The notes: a model not told the origin generated them from the letters alone. A DNA stretch of 64,000 bases from Andreprevotia sp. IGB-42 (GCF_009848685.1 NZ_WXTX01000005.1:248001-312000), one strand, 5' to 3'. Shown: positions 17,278 through 25,980, counted from the first letter of the stretch. Numbers and translations are program-made.

Positions 17278-18885
17278 TTAACGCAGTTTGGACTGTACTT
17301 CTGCTTCGCTATACCCCTGCAAGAACGCCAGCGCATTGTTGCGGCTGGCTGGCTGGGGCAGGGTTTTCACATACTGGTTGAAGAAATTCAGCACCGATTG
17401 GTTGATGATGGTGCGCATGGTTTCGCCGTTGATCGGGCCCAGGAAATCAGATGGCTTGGAGTTGCGGGCAAGGATGGTGCTATCGGTGATATCCCCATGC
17501 AGGCTGCCCTTGATCGAGACGTAATAGGCATCATTGCTGGCCTTGTCGTAGATCACGTCGTAATCCTTGTGCACCCAGCTCTCGGTAGCCATCAGCAGGA
17601 TGGGTTTGTTGAACTGATGCGCCGCGGTCAGGTAGTAATCCTGCCCATCGATATTGGCTGCAGCACGGATGGCTGGATTGTCGATTTCGCTGATGTATTG
17701 CAGTGAAGTGGTGCCGCCGTAGGATGTGCCCAGCAGGCCGATCCGCGATAGATCCAGCCGGCTTGCAAACACGCTGCTCTGGTTTGCATTCAGTTTTGCC
17801 AGCTCGGCCAGCACAAACCGGGTGTCGTCCTGCCAGATTTTCAGCTGCTTGTGATCGCCTTCGCATTTGGCAAACGCATCATAAATCTGCTGCTTCACGG
17901 CGGCGGTCAGCGGCTGGTTTTGCAGCTGGGCCATCAGGCCATTGAGCTCGTCCAGCGTGATGCCGCCATCAAAATCATGGATGCGCTTGTTCCAGTCGAT
18001 GCGGATCTCCTCACCATTGGCCATCGTCACCAGCGAGTGCTGATGGGTGTGGCCGATGACCACCACCGCATAGCCCTTGCTGGCTAGGTCTTCATAGAGA
18101 AACTGGCTGGATTCGAGGTTCGATGCATAGCCAGGCGAGAACACCAGCACCGGAAATGGCGTTTCCTTTTCGGCTATTTCGGCGTTAAGGCGGCTGCGGC
18201 TGGGCACGTCTTTCAGCCAATCGTCGCCGGGTGATCCGGTAATGGCTTTTTCGCTGTGATACCAGTGGTGCAGTAGCGGTTTGGTGGTGCTCTGGCTGGC
18301 CGGATACCAGATCTTCACCATCAGCTCGCGCAGGCGCGGCGTATCGGCCAGCGGGTCGATACGGGCCTGATCGGTAAAGTTGAACGTCTGCACGCCGATC
18401 TGGTAAATCTCGGCATCCAGTACCGTGAGCGGCAACGGGGCGCTGGCGGTGCTGCCTTGCGCATTTGCCAATACGGCTTTGTACACATAGCTGCCCTTGC
18501 TGCGGCCCCGTACCGGCAACTGCACGGTTTGCGTTGCGGCAGGGCTCAGGTTCTGGCTGGCAATCAGCACGTTATTCTCGTACCAATCCACATGGCTGGC
18601 GCGGCCTGATTTGAGTGTCAGCGTGTAATCGCCATCCTGCGCTGCTCCCATCAGCTTCCACGATGACCAGCTCTTGGGCTCTGGCGGGGTGTTCTGGCTC
18701 CACCATTTGGCACGATATTCCTGCCCCTGATACGTAATGACATTGCCGGCCACATAGGCAATATTCGGTTTCCATTCTGCGGCCTGGTTATCGTGGCTCA
18801 ACACCGGGGTGAGCGGCAATGCAGCCAGTGCAGGAAAACTCGCAGCCAACAGCAGGCTGCCGAGCAGGGGGGCGATCATTTTCAT
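17278..18885 (-). CDS. Secreted chitin-binding PAF-acetylhydrolase-like esterase
   Basis: A 535-residue exported protein. After a Sec signal peptide (to about Ala22) comes a CBM5/12 chitin-binding module (about 38-80) with the typical YRAKWWSQ aromatic patch, a beta-sandwich spacer (85-155) and an alpha/beta hydrolase domain resembling platelet-activating-factor acetylhydrolase: FPVLVFSPGYASN oxyanion region, GLLGTSYGG nucleophile elbow with Ser388, and GSLHGDITD with His463. It probably hydrolyses acyl esters near a chitin surface; the substrate is unknown. The start at 18885 follows GGAG. Its 5' leader is related to that of the chitinase gene upstream. Confidence 0.82.
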   Translation of the reverse strand: MKMIAPLLGSLLLAASFPALAALPLTPVLSHDNQAAEWKPNIAYVAGNVITYQGQEYRAKWWSQNTPPEPKSWSSWKLMGAAQDGDYTLTLKSGRASHVDWYENNVLIASQNLSPAATQTVQLPVRGRSKGSYVYKAVLANAQGSTASAPLPLTVLDAEIYQIGVQTFNFTDQARIDPLADTPRLRELMVKIWYPASQSTTKPLLHHWYHSEKAITGSPGDDWLKDVPSRSRLNAEIAEKETPFPVLVFSPGYASNLESSQFLYEDLASKGYAVVVIGHTHQHSLVTMANGEEIRIDWNKRIHDFDGGITLDELNGLMAQLQNQPLTAAVKQQIYDAFAKCEGDHKQLKIWQDDTRFVLAELAKLNANQSSVFASRLDLSRIGLLGTSYGGTTSLQYISEIDNPAIRAAANIDGQDYYLTAAHQFNKPILLMATESWVHKDYDVIYDKASNDAYYVSIKGSLHGDITDSTILARNSKPSDFLGPINGETMRTIINQSVLNFFNQYVKTLPQPASRNNALAFLQGYSEAEVQSKLR

Positions 18886-19017
18886 CTTGTTGTCTCCGTC
18901 CAGAATGCGCCTAGGCGCTTATTGTTTGAATCCGCTACCCAAAGGCAGCAGATTCACTGCGAGGTTGGCGATTTTGCAATCACCAACCTCTTGACCGCTT
19001 TCCTAATAGCGAAAGCG
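18886..19017 (-). promoter_or_regulatory. Multi-hairpin 5' leader, copy 1 (candidate structured RNA)
   Basis: In transcript order (right to left) four inverted repeats precede the esterase start: P4 CGCTTTC/GAAAGCG (18996-19017), P3 GAGGTTGG-x-GATT/AATC-x-CCAACCTC (18961-18990), P2 TGAATC-x-GCT/AGC-x-GATTCA (18927-18956), and P1 GCGCCTAGGCGC (18907-18918), then CATTCTGG and the ribosome site. The leader at 20619-20754 has the same order. P2 and P3 keep a 1x1 mismatch at the same place although their stem sequences differ, as expected for a conserved RNA fold. A DNA operator array is the alternative. Confidence 0.6.
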
Positions 19018-19111
19018 AATTGATTGACCAAGCTTTTGGCAGGTAGTCCGTTGCAATTGAAATAAACCGTTGCCCTTGTGTCGTGGCATGGCCAATGAAC
19101 AGATGATTTTC

Positions 19112-19135
19112 AAAAACGCCATGCCGGCGGCTTTT
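19112..19135 (-). terminator. Weak terminator after the GH18 chitinase
   Basis: A-rich arm, CGCC/GGCG stem and T-rich arm on both strands lie 35 bases past the chitinase stop, read leftwards. The stem is short and imperfect. Confidence 0.35.
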
Positions 19136-19169
19136 CAATCAATTGCACCAAACCACCAGTGCAGATTGC

Positions 19170-20618
19170 TCAGTAGCAATTGCCCAGGTTGCGCCATACA
19201 TCCCATTCCTGGTTTTTGGGGCGCTCGCCCAGGGTCCACCAGCGGGCTTGCACGATCTGCTGGTTGAATGCCACGGTATCGCCACCGTGATAAACCTGCT
19301 TCTTGTTCCACAGCTGGCTTGGGCACTCCGGCAGCAGCTGGTCGCGTTGATTACCCACGCCCAGGTTCATCGCATTCAGGATGTCGCCATTGTCCTGGCT
19401 CAGCGCCCAGGCCATCACGCCGCCCAGCTTGTTGGCAACGGCCAGCTTGCCTTTTTGCTCTACATCGCGCGGATCGTCGTAGCCGATAAAGCGCTTGTTG
19501 CTTTCATTCCACAGATAGTGCGAGCCGATATTGGCGTCATAGCGCACTTCGTAGCCGTTCAGGCCTTGGCCATTGCTGCCAATCTGGGTGCCATACAACT
19601 GCTTGTAGAGAAACTCGCCCGGGCCCATGTCCTGGCCACCAAAGCCCTGCACCTCACCCTTGCCGGTCATGGGGTTGGCCGGGTTGGTCATGTTGGCCAC
19701 ATTGGTCCAGCCACGCGCATACATGGCTACGCCCAGTACGACTTTCTCGGCCGGCACCGCGCTCAGGTAGCTTTGCATCGCCTTTTCCAGGCAGAACGAT
19801 GCATAGCTGGTGCATTTGATATTGGTGTGGTGGCCCACATCGCTCGACCACGCGCCGGCATAGTCGTAACTCATCACATACACGTAATCCACAAAGGGGT
19901 GCACCTGATCCACTGGCAGGTTCAGGTAACCCCCTACGGCATTGGCACCCAGCGCGGTGGTCAGCAGGTAGGTGCGGCCATTCTGTTGCCCCAGGCTGGT
20001 AAGCGCGGCGCGCAAGTCGCGCATCAGGTCGATATACCCTTGCCGGTCTTCCGGGCTGCCCAACTGCACGCCGTCCTGCCACATATTGTCGGTGGGGCTT
20101 TCCCAGTCGATGTCGATGCCGTCCAGCGCGGTATGGTTCCGCAGGTAGTCCACCACCGATTGCACAAAAAGCGCCCGTTTGGTCGCATCGTTGGCAAAGT
20201 AATAGAAGGCATTGCCCCCGCCCCAGCCACCAATCGCGGCGGTGATCTTCAGGTGCGGAAAGCGTTTCTTGATGTCGACCATGCGGGCATGGGCAGCGGC
20301 ATCGGGCGTGTTCTCATTCACGGCCAGGCGATGGTCGGAACCTGCCGCGCCCAGCCTGGCCCGGTTGGCATCACACACCGCCTTGTCGCCAGAGAATTCG
20401 CCGGGGCCGCACACGCGCAAGAAGGAGTACACCAGGTGGGTGAGGTTATTGCCGGCCAACTGGTCCACGGTTTCTTCACCGTAGTAATAGGCGGTGACCA
20501 CCTTTCCCGAGGTCTGCTTGAACGGTTGTGGTTTGCCGGCAAAGTAGTTGTAGCTGTCATCTGCATGCACGCTACTGGCGCCAGCCAGCAGGGCTGCCGC
20601 GATCAGGGCTTTTCTCAT
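19170..20618 (-). CDS. GH18 chitinase with C-terminal CBM5/12
   Basis: A 482-residue secreted chitinase cleaving beta-1,4 bonds in chitin. The signal peptide is RKALIAAALLAGASSVHA. The GH18 barrel carries the catalytic LDGIDIDWE with Glu173 as proton donor, the substrate-side AIGGWGGG and YVMSYDYAG, and the late barrel strand GGVMAWALSQDN. A CBM5/12 module closes the protein (about 436-482; QARWWTLGERP). The start at 20618 lies just after a GGAAGAGA ribosome site; the longer upstream reading is rejected because it would run through the structured leader and bury the signal peptide. Confidence 0.93.
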   Translation of the reverse strand: MRKALIAAALLAGASSVHADDSYNYFAGKPQPFKQTSGKVVTAYYYGEETVDQLAGNNLTHLVYSFLRVCGPGEFSGDKAVCDANRARLGAAGSDHRLAVNENTPDAAAHARMVDIKKRFPHLKITAAIGGWGGGNAFYYFANDATKRALFVQSVVDYLRNHTALDGIDIDWESPTDNMWQDGVQLGSPEDRQGYIDLMRDLRAALTSLGQQNGRTYLLTTALGANAVGGYLNLPVDQVHPFVDYVYVMSYDYAGAWSSDVGHHTNIKCTSYASFCLEKAMQSYLSAVPAEKVVLGVAMYARGWTNVANMTNPANPMTGKGEVQGFGGQDMGPGEFLYKQLYGTQIGSNGQGLNGYEVRYDANIGSHYLWNESNKRFIGYDDPRDVEQKGKLAVANKLGGVMAWALSQDNGDILNAMNLGVGNQRDQLLPECPSQLWNKKQVYHGGDTVAFNQQIVQARWWTLGERPKNQEWDVWRNLGNCY

Positions 20619-20754
20619 GTTGTCTCTTCCATCCAGAATGCGCATGGCGCGCTTATCGATTTGAACTCCGCCACCGGTTAGTGCCGGAGTGCCCACCCAG
20701 GCTGGTGATGGCGAGATCGCCAGCCTTTCCCACCGCTTTGAAGCAGCTGCGGTG
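20619..20754 (-). promoter_or_regulatory. Multi-hairpin 5' leader, copy 2 (candidate structured RNA)
   Basis: Counterpart of 18886-19017 in front of the GH18 chitinase. Hairpins in transcript order: P4 CACCGC/GCGGTG (20731-20754), P3 AGGCTGG-x-GAT/ATC-x-CCAGCCT (20699-20726), P2 ACTCCG-x-CAC/GTG-x-CGGAGT (20665-20690), P1 GCGC/GCGC (20640-20652), then the shared CATTCTGGA and ribosome site. The short shared sequence blocks (TCCAGAATGCGC, GCGCTTAT, ACCGCTTT) plus differing but still pairing stems point to a common element. Confidence 0.6.
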
Positions 20755-21102
20755 AAAACCTTCAAATTTGTTTTTCAGTCGCCATTGAAAGCAAACATGG
20801 CGCCAGGCTTTGCATTGCTGATGGGGCATCGTTGGCATGAAATTCAAATGCCAAGTCTTGCCAATATTGAGCCATTGATGGTGTCGACACACACGCAACA
20901 GGTCTATCTGATACCGCAATGGCTTTCTTGCAGTCTTTTGCCTTTGGAAATACAACTGCGTTTGCTTTGTTTGCAATACCCATTGCAAATGGCAGCAAAT
21001 AATCTTCGCCTTATATTAGAGGCTCATTCTTTAACGGCTTTCTTTGGTGTCGATTTGTCCGTATTGACCACAAGCATTCTAGGCAAATAATTTATTGAAA
21101 AT
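20755..21102. other. AT-rich intergenic region upstream of the chitinase leader
   Basis: About 350 bases richer in A/T than the surrounding genes, with no ORF that has both a ribosome site and a recognisable fold. It probably holds the chitinase promoter (read leftwards). I could not pick a confident -35/-10 pair. Confidence 0.5.
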
Positions 21103-21182
21103 AAATGTCCGGATATGCCAAAAAATTTGTTCCAATCTTCGGAAATGTCCGGATATGCCAGAAAATTTGTTCCATTCTTCGG
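21103..21182. repeat. Tandem duplication of a 40-bp unit
   Basis: Two head-to-tail 40-base units (21103-21142 and 21143-21182) differ at only two positions. Each contains ATGTCCGGATATGCCA and an AAAATTTGTTCC block. They lie in noncoding DNA between the chitinase promoter region and ohr. The unit could be a protein-binding site or the end of a lost mobile element; nothing nearby encodes a transposase. Confidence 0.85.
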
Positions 21183-21436
21183 CGGCGCTGGGGTGCTATT
21201 GCAGACGCGGTTTTCTTACAATTTTTTTCTCTTCGCAAGCTGAATGAATATGCGTGCCTGGATGGCCGTGCTACCGCCGCCCTCGCAGTGGAGTGGGCAA
21301 CTGAATCGACAGAAACTGGATGCGTATGGTGGTAAAGCGGCCGGGCAGGTGCTGGCCGGCACGCCATTGCGAGCGTGATATCACCCGTTCGATACTGAGG
21401 GAGCAAATGATCAGGCCTGAGGTGGCCCAGGCGGGT

Positions 21437-21486
21437 TATGCACCACCAGGCGGTGAGCAATGCACAGGATGGTGCCAATGGAAGGC
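21437..21486. repeat. Dispersed intergenic repeat, copy B
   Basis: Partner of the repeat at 17118-17167, 41 of 50 bases identical, same orientation. The rest of 21183-21566 shows no supported gene. Confidence 0.65.
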
Positions 21487-21566
21487 CATGGCACGATAGC
21501 CCTTGCATGCTGCCCTGCAGAAGCCCGTTCTGCAAGGCAGGCATCAAGCTGTGGCTGGTGCGCTAA

Positions 21567-21998
21567 TCAGCCCCGCACGTTCAGCTGCACATCCACGCTT
21601 GCCTTGATGGCGTTGGAGTACGGGCAAATGTCGTGGGTGGCATGCACCAGTGCCTGGGCATCGCTTTCCGGCAGGCCCGGCAGATAGATATCCAGCGCTG
21701 CGGTAATGCCGAAGCCGCCTTCAGAGCGGGGGCCGATGCCGATGGTGGCAGTCACGGTGGTGCCGTCAGGCACGTTCTGTTGTGTCTGCTTGGCGGCCAC
21801 GCGCAAGGCGCCCAGGAAGCACGCCGAATAGCCCAGCGCAAACAGCTTTTCCGGGTTGGCGCCATCGCCGCCCGGACCGCCCAGCTCTTTCGGTACTACA
21901 AGCTGCAATTCGAGCGTGCCATCGGCAAGCGCGGTTTTTCCGTCGCGGCCACCACCGGTAGCGGTGGCGGTGGTCTTGTATTTTGCATCTACTGGCAT
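21567..21998 (-). CDS. ohr: Organic hydroperoxide resistance protein Ohr
   Basis: A 143-residue OsmC-fold thiol peroxidase that detoxifies organic hydroperoxides in the cytoplasm using lipoylated partners. Both catalytic cysteines are present, in YSACFLGAL and DICPYSNA, together with the family sequence GGDGANPEKLFALG. The start at 21998 follows AAGGAG. No ohrR gene is adjacent; an imperfect palindrome lies just upstream. Confidence 0.93.
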   Translation of the reverse strand: MPVDAKYKTTATATGGGRDGKTALADGTLELQLVVPKELGGPGGDGANPEKLFALGYSACFLGALRVAAKQTQQNVPDGTTVTATIGIGPRSEGGFGITAALDIYLPGLPESDAQALVHATHDICPYSNAIKASVDVQLNVRG

Positions 21999-22024
21999 TG
22001 CAGCATCTCCTTGGGGCGGTTGAA

Positions 22025-22042
22025 CACTACCGATAGATAGTG
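22025..22042 (-). promoter_or_regulatory. Small palindrome upstream of ohr
   Basis: CACTA-N8-TAGTG centred about 35 bases before the ohr start. It could be an OhrR-type operator, but it does not match a consensus I can state with confidence. Confidence 0.3.
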
Positions 22043-22206
22043 CACTGGTGCGGGCCGGTCAACGCGTAACACGGCCAAAGTCAGTATTACCCAAGGGGTG
22101 TGTAATGAATGCGACTGCCGTCAAGGCGGTGGAAAAGATCGTTCACGGATGCCGCTTGACCCAAGGGGCCAGCTTCGCAGGCATGGCCCATGCTGGGTGC
22201 GGCTCT

Positions 22207-23769
22207 TCACTCCACCTGCTGGCCAAGGCGCGCTTCGATCAGCTTCAACAAGCTGGCTGTCTCATCATTCTCGCCATCGTATTTGATGCGGAATTCAAGA
22301 TGGAATTTGGCCTTTTCAAGGCGCGCACGGTTGGGTTGCCAGTGTGGCAGCAGGAGGGCGGCCGCTGCAATATGGCCGCTATCCAGTGCCTTGAGCATGG
22401 CATCGTCGTCGCGCTGACTGCCGTCCATTGCAGCTTCGCGGATCTGGATCGCGTTGGCGTCGGTGCCACGGCTCAGCAGCAGGCTTATCACTGCCGTGCT
22501 GCCATCGCGCGCGGCTTCATGCAGCAGCGTGGTGTTGTCCTCCAGTGCGATATTGGCATCGCAACCGGCATCGAGCAGCAGCGCCACGATATCCGCATGT
22601 CCATCACTCACCGCACGGAAGATCGGTGGCTCGGGCTTGGAAAAGTCGTAAAGCGCCACCGGCGTGTTCAGGTCGAAATCCGTCGCGATCAGCGCTTTCA
22701 CCTTGGCTACATCATGCCCGCGGATGGCCTGGCAAAGATCGCGTGGCAGATCGCCGGTATAGGCGTCAGACGGCGGCGACGAAATCATGCCGCGCGCTTG
22801 CAGATAATCCACCGCGCCCCTGATATAGCCCAGGCGCCAATACAGGTTCTCGCCATTCTCCAGTTTCACATCAAGGTTCAGGCCGGCCGAATCGGCAAAT
22901 GCCAGGAACGCCGGTATTTCTTCCATGGAGTGGGTTTTCAGGTCGAGCAGTGCCGGCACGCCTTCAGCATCCACGGTGTGCGGGTCTGCGCCGTGTTCCA
23001 GCAGCAGCTTGCAGGCATCCTGATGCCGGTAGGAAATTGCATAGTGCAGCGGCGTTTGCCCGGCCGCGTTGCGGATGGTGACGTCCGCGCCTGCTTTGAG
23101 CAGCATTGCCAGGATTTCCAGCGCATCGGCGTTCACTGCAAGGTGCAGCGGCGTTCGGCAGCCGTCTTCCTTGATGCGCCTGGCGGGCGTCTGCACATCC
23201 AGGTCGGCACCCGCGGCGATCAGTTGCTTCACTACCGCTTTCTTGTTGTTGATGACTGCGATATGGATAGGATAAACACCGGGGCGGATTTCCAGATTGG
23301 CGCTGATGCCCTTGGCCAGCAACCGTTTGATCTCTGCCGTCTTGCCTTTTTCCAGCGCGGTGATGAAGGCGAAATCATCATCAAACTCGGCCACTGCCGC
23401 CATGAACTCCGCTTCTTTCGCCTTGGCGTTGCCTATTTTCACTAGCTTGGTCACATCACCGGTGCGGCTGTCATCCGTGCTGGCGCGCGTATGCGTGGCA
23501 CCCAGCTTGATCATCTCTGTCAGCAGCTTTTGGCTATCCAGATCGACCGCTGTAAATTTCAGTTCCAGCCGCCTGCCAAAACGCTTCAGGCGCGCTACCT
23601 GGATGCCGCCAGCCGATTTCTGCACGCAGCGCACGCCCAGCTCCGCAAGTGCCTTGCTGGCTGCGGCCCAGCCATCGTCGGCGGTGGCATGGTTGAACGC
23701 AGCCTCCCAGCGCTGGCTGGTTTCGTCGGTATCAAAGCAGATGGTGGCGGTGGTCCAGACTTCCGACAT
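22207..23769 (-). CDS. Ankyrin-repeat protein
   Basis: A 520-residue protein with ankyrin repeats in two blocks. The clearest repeats are YPIHIAVINNKKAVVKQLI, TPLHLAVNADALEILAMLL, TPLHYAISYRHQDACKLLL, PPIFRAVSDGHADIVALLL and TLLHEAARDGSTAVISLLL, each followed by the GAD or GCDAN turn. The first 110 residues are a separate domain without recognisable motif. No signal peptide or membrane helix is seen, so it probably acts as a cytoplasmic protein-binding scaffold. The start at 23769 is chosen because AAAGGA sits six bases upstream; two earlier in-frame starts are poorly placed. Confidence 0.83.
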   Translation of the reverse strand: MSEVWTTATICFDTDETSQRWEAAFNHATADDGWAAASKALAELGVRCVQKSAGGIQVARLKRFGRRLELKFTAVDLDSQKLLTEMIKLGATHTRASTDDSRTGDVTKLVKIGNAKAKEAEFMAAVAEFDDDFAFITALEKGKTAEIKRLLAKGISANLEIRPGVYPIHIAVINNKKAVVKQLIAAGADLDVQTPARRIKEDGCRTPLHLAVNADALEILAMLLKAGADVTIRNAAGQTPLHYAISYRHQDACKLLLEHGADPHTVDAEGVPALLDLKTHSMEEIPAFLAFADSAGLNLDVKLENGENLYWRLGYIRGAVDYLQARGMISSPPSDAYTGDLPRDLCQAIRGHDVAKVKALIATDFDLNTPVALYDFSKPEPPIFRAVSDGHADIVALLLDAGCDANIALEDNTTLLHEAARDGSTAVISLLLSRGTDANAIQIREAAMDGSQRDDDAMLKALDSGHIAAAALLLPHWQPNRARLEKAKFHLEFRIKYDGENDETASLLKLIEARLGQQVE

Positions 23770-23931
23770 GGGCATTCCTTTGATCAATAGCCTGCATCAG
23801 GGTTGGGTGGCGAGCAGCATTGCAGGGCAGCAGCGGGCTCATCGTGTTATTGATCATATCGGGCGTCACTGCAAACGTCTTCATCCCGCTGCAACCGGGC
23901 GGCAGTGCTGCATCTGCCACCCGTAACGCCT

Positions 23932-24699
23932 TTAGTTGCGCCCGGCCATCACGCCCCCGTCCACATTCCAGATTGCGCCAGTTACCCAACTGCTATCGTC
24001 ACTCAGCAGGAAGTCGATCGTCCTGGCTATGTCCTCCGGCGTGCCGATCCGGCCTATCGGGTGAAAGCCGTTGAAGCTGGCCAGTGTTTCGTCCAGCTTG
24101 TCCGGGGCGATGAATGCCTGGTAGATAGGGGTTTTGACTACCGCGGGTGAAACGGCATTGACGCGGATGTTGTGATCCGCCAGCTCCATCGCCATATGTT
24201 GCGTCAATGCGTGCAGGCCGGCTTTCGCCATCGAATAGGCGGAGGAGGGCGTTGCCTTGATGGCCTGTTGTGCCCACATCGATCCGATATGCACGATGGC
24301 CCCACCGCCATTCGCCGCCATGTTTCTGGCAACTGCCTGTGAAATGAAAAAGGTGGCGCGATTCAGGTCCAGATAGGTGTCGTAATCGGCCTGCTCATGC
24401 GCCAGGAATGGCGTGGGTTTGAAATAACCGGCGGCATTCACCAGGTATCTGATCGGGCGGCCGTGGTTGTCGGCAAAAGCCACAATGCGCTGCACATCCT
24501 CTGGCTGATACAGATTGGCTTGCAGCGTTTCAACCGCACCATAGGCAGCAAGTGCCTGCCTGGCATTTTCGAGTTTCTCCGGCGAATTGCCAGCAATCAC
24601 CGTACGGATACCGCGTTCCAGCAAGCGCCTTGCGGTGGCAAGGCCCATGCCGCTTGATCCGCCCACGATCAGGGCCACCGGTTGTATCATGTTTTCCAT
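23932..24699 (-). CDS. Short-chain dehydrogenase/reductase
   Basis: A 255-residue NAD(P)-dependent oxidoreductase of the classical SDR family. Cofactor motif [10 protein letters not shown] replaces the common TGxxxGxG, NAAG appears as VNAAGYF, and the catalytic Ser-Tyr-Lys triad is in HIGSMWA and SAYSMAKAG; the C-terminal [11 protein letters not shown] is typical. The start at 24699 follows AAGGTGAT. It is divergent from an HxlR regulator gene with a dyad between them, so HxlR probably controls it. The substrate is unknown. Confidence 0.88.
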   Translation of the reverse strand: MENMIQPVALIVGGSSGMGLATARRLLERGIRTVIAGNSPEKLENARQALAAYGAVETLQANLYQPEDVQRIVAFADNHGRPIRYLVNAAGYFKPTPFLAHEQADYDTYLDLNRATFFISQAVARNMAANGGGAIVHIGSMWAQQAIKATPSSAYSMAKAGLHALTQHMAMELADHNIRVNAVSPAVVKTPIYQAFIAPDKLDETLASFNGFHPIGRIGTPEDIARTIDFLLSDDSSWVTGAIWNVDGGVMAGRN

Positions 24700-24767
24700 C
24701 AGATCACCTTCATCAATCACTACGGGAGATCGCAGCATATGGAAGGCGCCAGCGGGCTGAACAGCAG

Positions 24768-24800
24768 GTACAAACCGGTATCACAGTTACTTATCGGTAC
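24768..24800. promoter_or_regulatory. Dyad-symmetric site between SDR and HxlR genes
   Basis: GTAC-N6-GTA-N7-TAC-N6-GTAC forms a 33-bp dyad centred at 24784, ending directly at the HxlR start codon. Likely operator for the HxlR protein and shared by both divergent genes. Confidence 0.45.
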
Positions 24801-25148
24801 ATGTTGATGAGTGATCAGCAGAAAAAATATGCCAGGAAATCACCGCCAGAGCGCAGCGCGCGCATGGTGGAGGCGATCTTCGGCTGCAAATGGTCGCTGA
24901 CTGTCTACCAACTGCTGGCCAATGGCATCAACCGCCCCGGTGCCATGGTCAATAGTGTGGAAGGGCTGACCACCAAGGTGCTGAACGAATGCCTGCGCCG
25001 CAATATGGATTTCGGCATCATCGAGCGTATTGCCTACGATGAATCCCCGCCACGGGTGGAATATGTGGTGACGTCATTCGGCAGCAAATTCATCCGCATT
25101 CTGGATGAGCTGGAAAAGCTGCAGCGGGAAATAGAGCATGAGCGCTGA
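24801..25148 (+). CDS. HxlR-family transcriptional regulator
   Basis: A 115-residue winged-helix regulator. Family features are FGCKWSLTVYQLL at the start of the HTH, GLTTKVLNECLRR for the recognition helix, and ERIAYDESPPRVEYVVTSFG for the wing. HxlR proteins often sense quinones or aldehydes and control divergent oxidoreductases, which fits the SDR gene next door. Start at 24801; ATG at 24807 is an equal alternative. Confidence 0.88.
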   Translation: MLMSDQQKKYARKSPPERSARMVEAIFGCKWSLTVYQLLANGINRPGAMVNSVEGLTTKVLNECLRRNMDFGIIERIAYDESPPRVEYVVTSFGSKFIRILDELEKLQREIEHER

Positions 25149-25274
25149 AAAGCCTGTGAAAGGGCAATCTGCGGAATGGGTTCAATAGTGCCCAAGCTCT
25201 GTTAACACTATTTTCACGTTTGCGCCGCGCTGCAAAAGGGGCAGATGCAAGGATTGCAAATGCTGATCCTCCGG

Positions 25275-25835
25275 TTAGCCGCGTGTACGCCGGTAATGCG
25301 TGGCGATCGCGCCGTTGCCGAGCGGCTGTGCCGAGAGCAATTCAAGCCGTCGTGTGTCGGGTAGCCCGTTCTGGTACAGGGTCGGGCCGTGGCCAGCGAT
25401 TCTGGGGTGAACGAGGAACTTGTACTCGTCGATCAGATCCAGCCGGTCCAGCTCGGTCGCGAGCTTGCCGCTACCCAGGAGTACGCCGGCCGGCGTTGCA
25501 TCCTTGAGCTTTTGCACCGCCGTGCGCAAGTCGCTGGCAATGTGGTGGCTGTTGGTCCACGGGAAGTCCGTTCGCGTCGACGACACGACGTACTTCGGTT
25601 TGATCTCCAGCTTGACCGCCCATTCGCGCATCGACGGCGGTGCCGCCACATCGCCACGGGCGAGTGCTGGCCAGTACTGCTCCATCATTTCGTAGGTGAC
25701 GCGGCCCCACAGCATCGCCCCGGCCCCGTCCATGAGGTGGGTAAAGAAGGCATGGGTCTCGTCGTCGGCGATCCCCTCCTGATGGTCGACACAGCCGTCC
25801 AGGGTGATGTTGAGGCTGAAGGTTAAAAGTCCCAT
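25275..25835 (-). CDS. Dihydrofolate reductase-like (RibD C-terminal domain) protein
   Basis: A 186-residue NADPH-type reductase of the RibD C-terminal/DHFR-like family. Typical features are LTFSLNITLDGCV near the N-terminus, MLWGRVTYEMM, KYVVSSTRTDFPW, GVLLGSGKLATEL and DEYKFLVHPRIAG. Such proteins are widespread stand-alone homologues whose substrates are mostly unknown. The start at 25835 follows AAGGAG; a longer upstream reading is rejected. It is monocistronic. Confidence 0.87.
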   Translation of the reverse strand: MGLLTFSLNITLDGCVDHQEGIADDETHAFFTHLMDGAGAMLWGRVTYEMMEQYWPALARGDVAAPPSMREWAVKLEIKPKYVVSSTRTDFPWTNSHHIASDLRTAVQKLKDATPAGVLLGSGKLATELDRLDLIDEYKFLVHPRIAGHGPTLYQNGLPDTRRLELLSAQPLGNGAIATHYRRTRG

Positions 25836-25951
25836 GCCGGTCTCCTTCGGGTTGGGTGCACCGCCGGGCTGTCGTTTGCCGACGTATATCCCGCAGCGGT
25901 CAAGGTGCCTGAAATGGTAGCCCGTTATATCTGCTCCGGGCATCGGCAGGC

Positions 25952-25980
25952 AAAAAAAGGCCGGCATCAAGCCGGCCTTC
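25952..25980 (-). terminator. Terminator after the large GH18 chitinase
   Basis: Read on the minus strand, a 9-bp stem AAGGCCGGC/GCCGGCCTT with five-base loop is followed by a run of T (seven A on the plus strand). It lies 48 bases past the chitinase stop. Confidence 0.92.

Noticed and set aside
19143-20681. 512-residue ORF antisense to the GH18 chitinase
   Set aside because: Shadow; the chitinase has signal peptide, catalytic motif and CBM on the other strand.
21103-21182. 40-bp units as a CRISPR fragment
   Set aside because: Only two units, directly adjacent without spacer, no cas genes.
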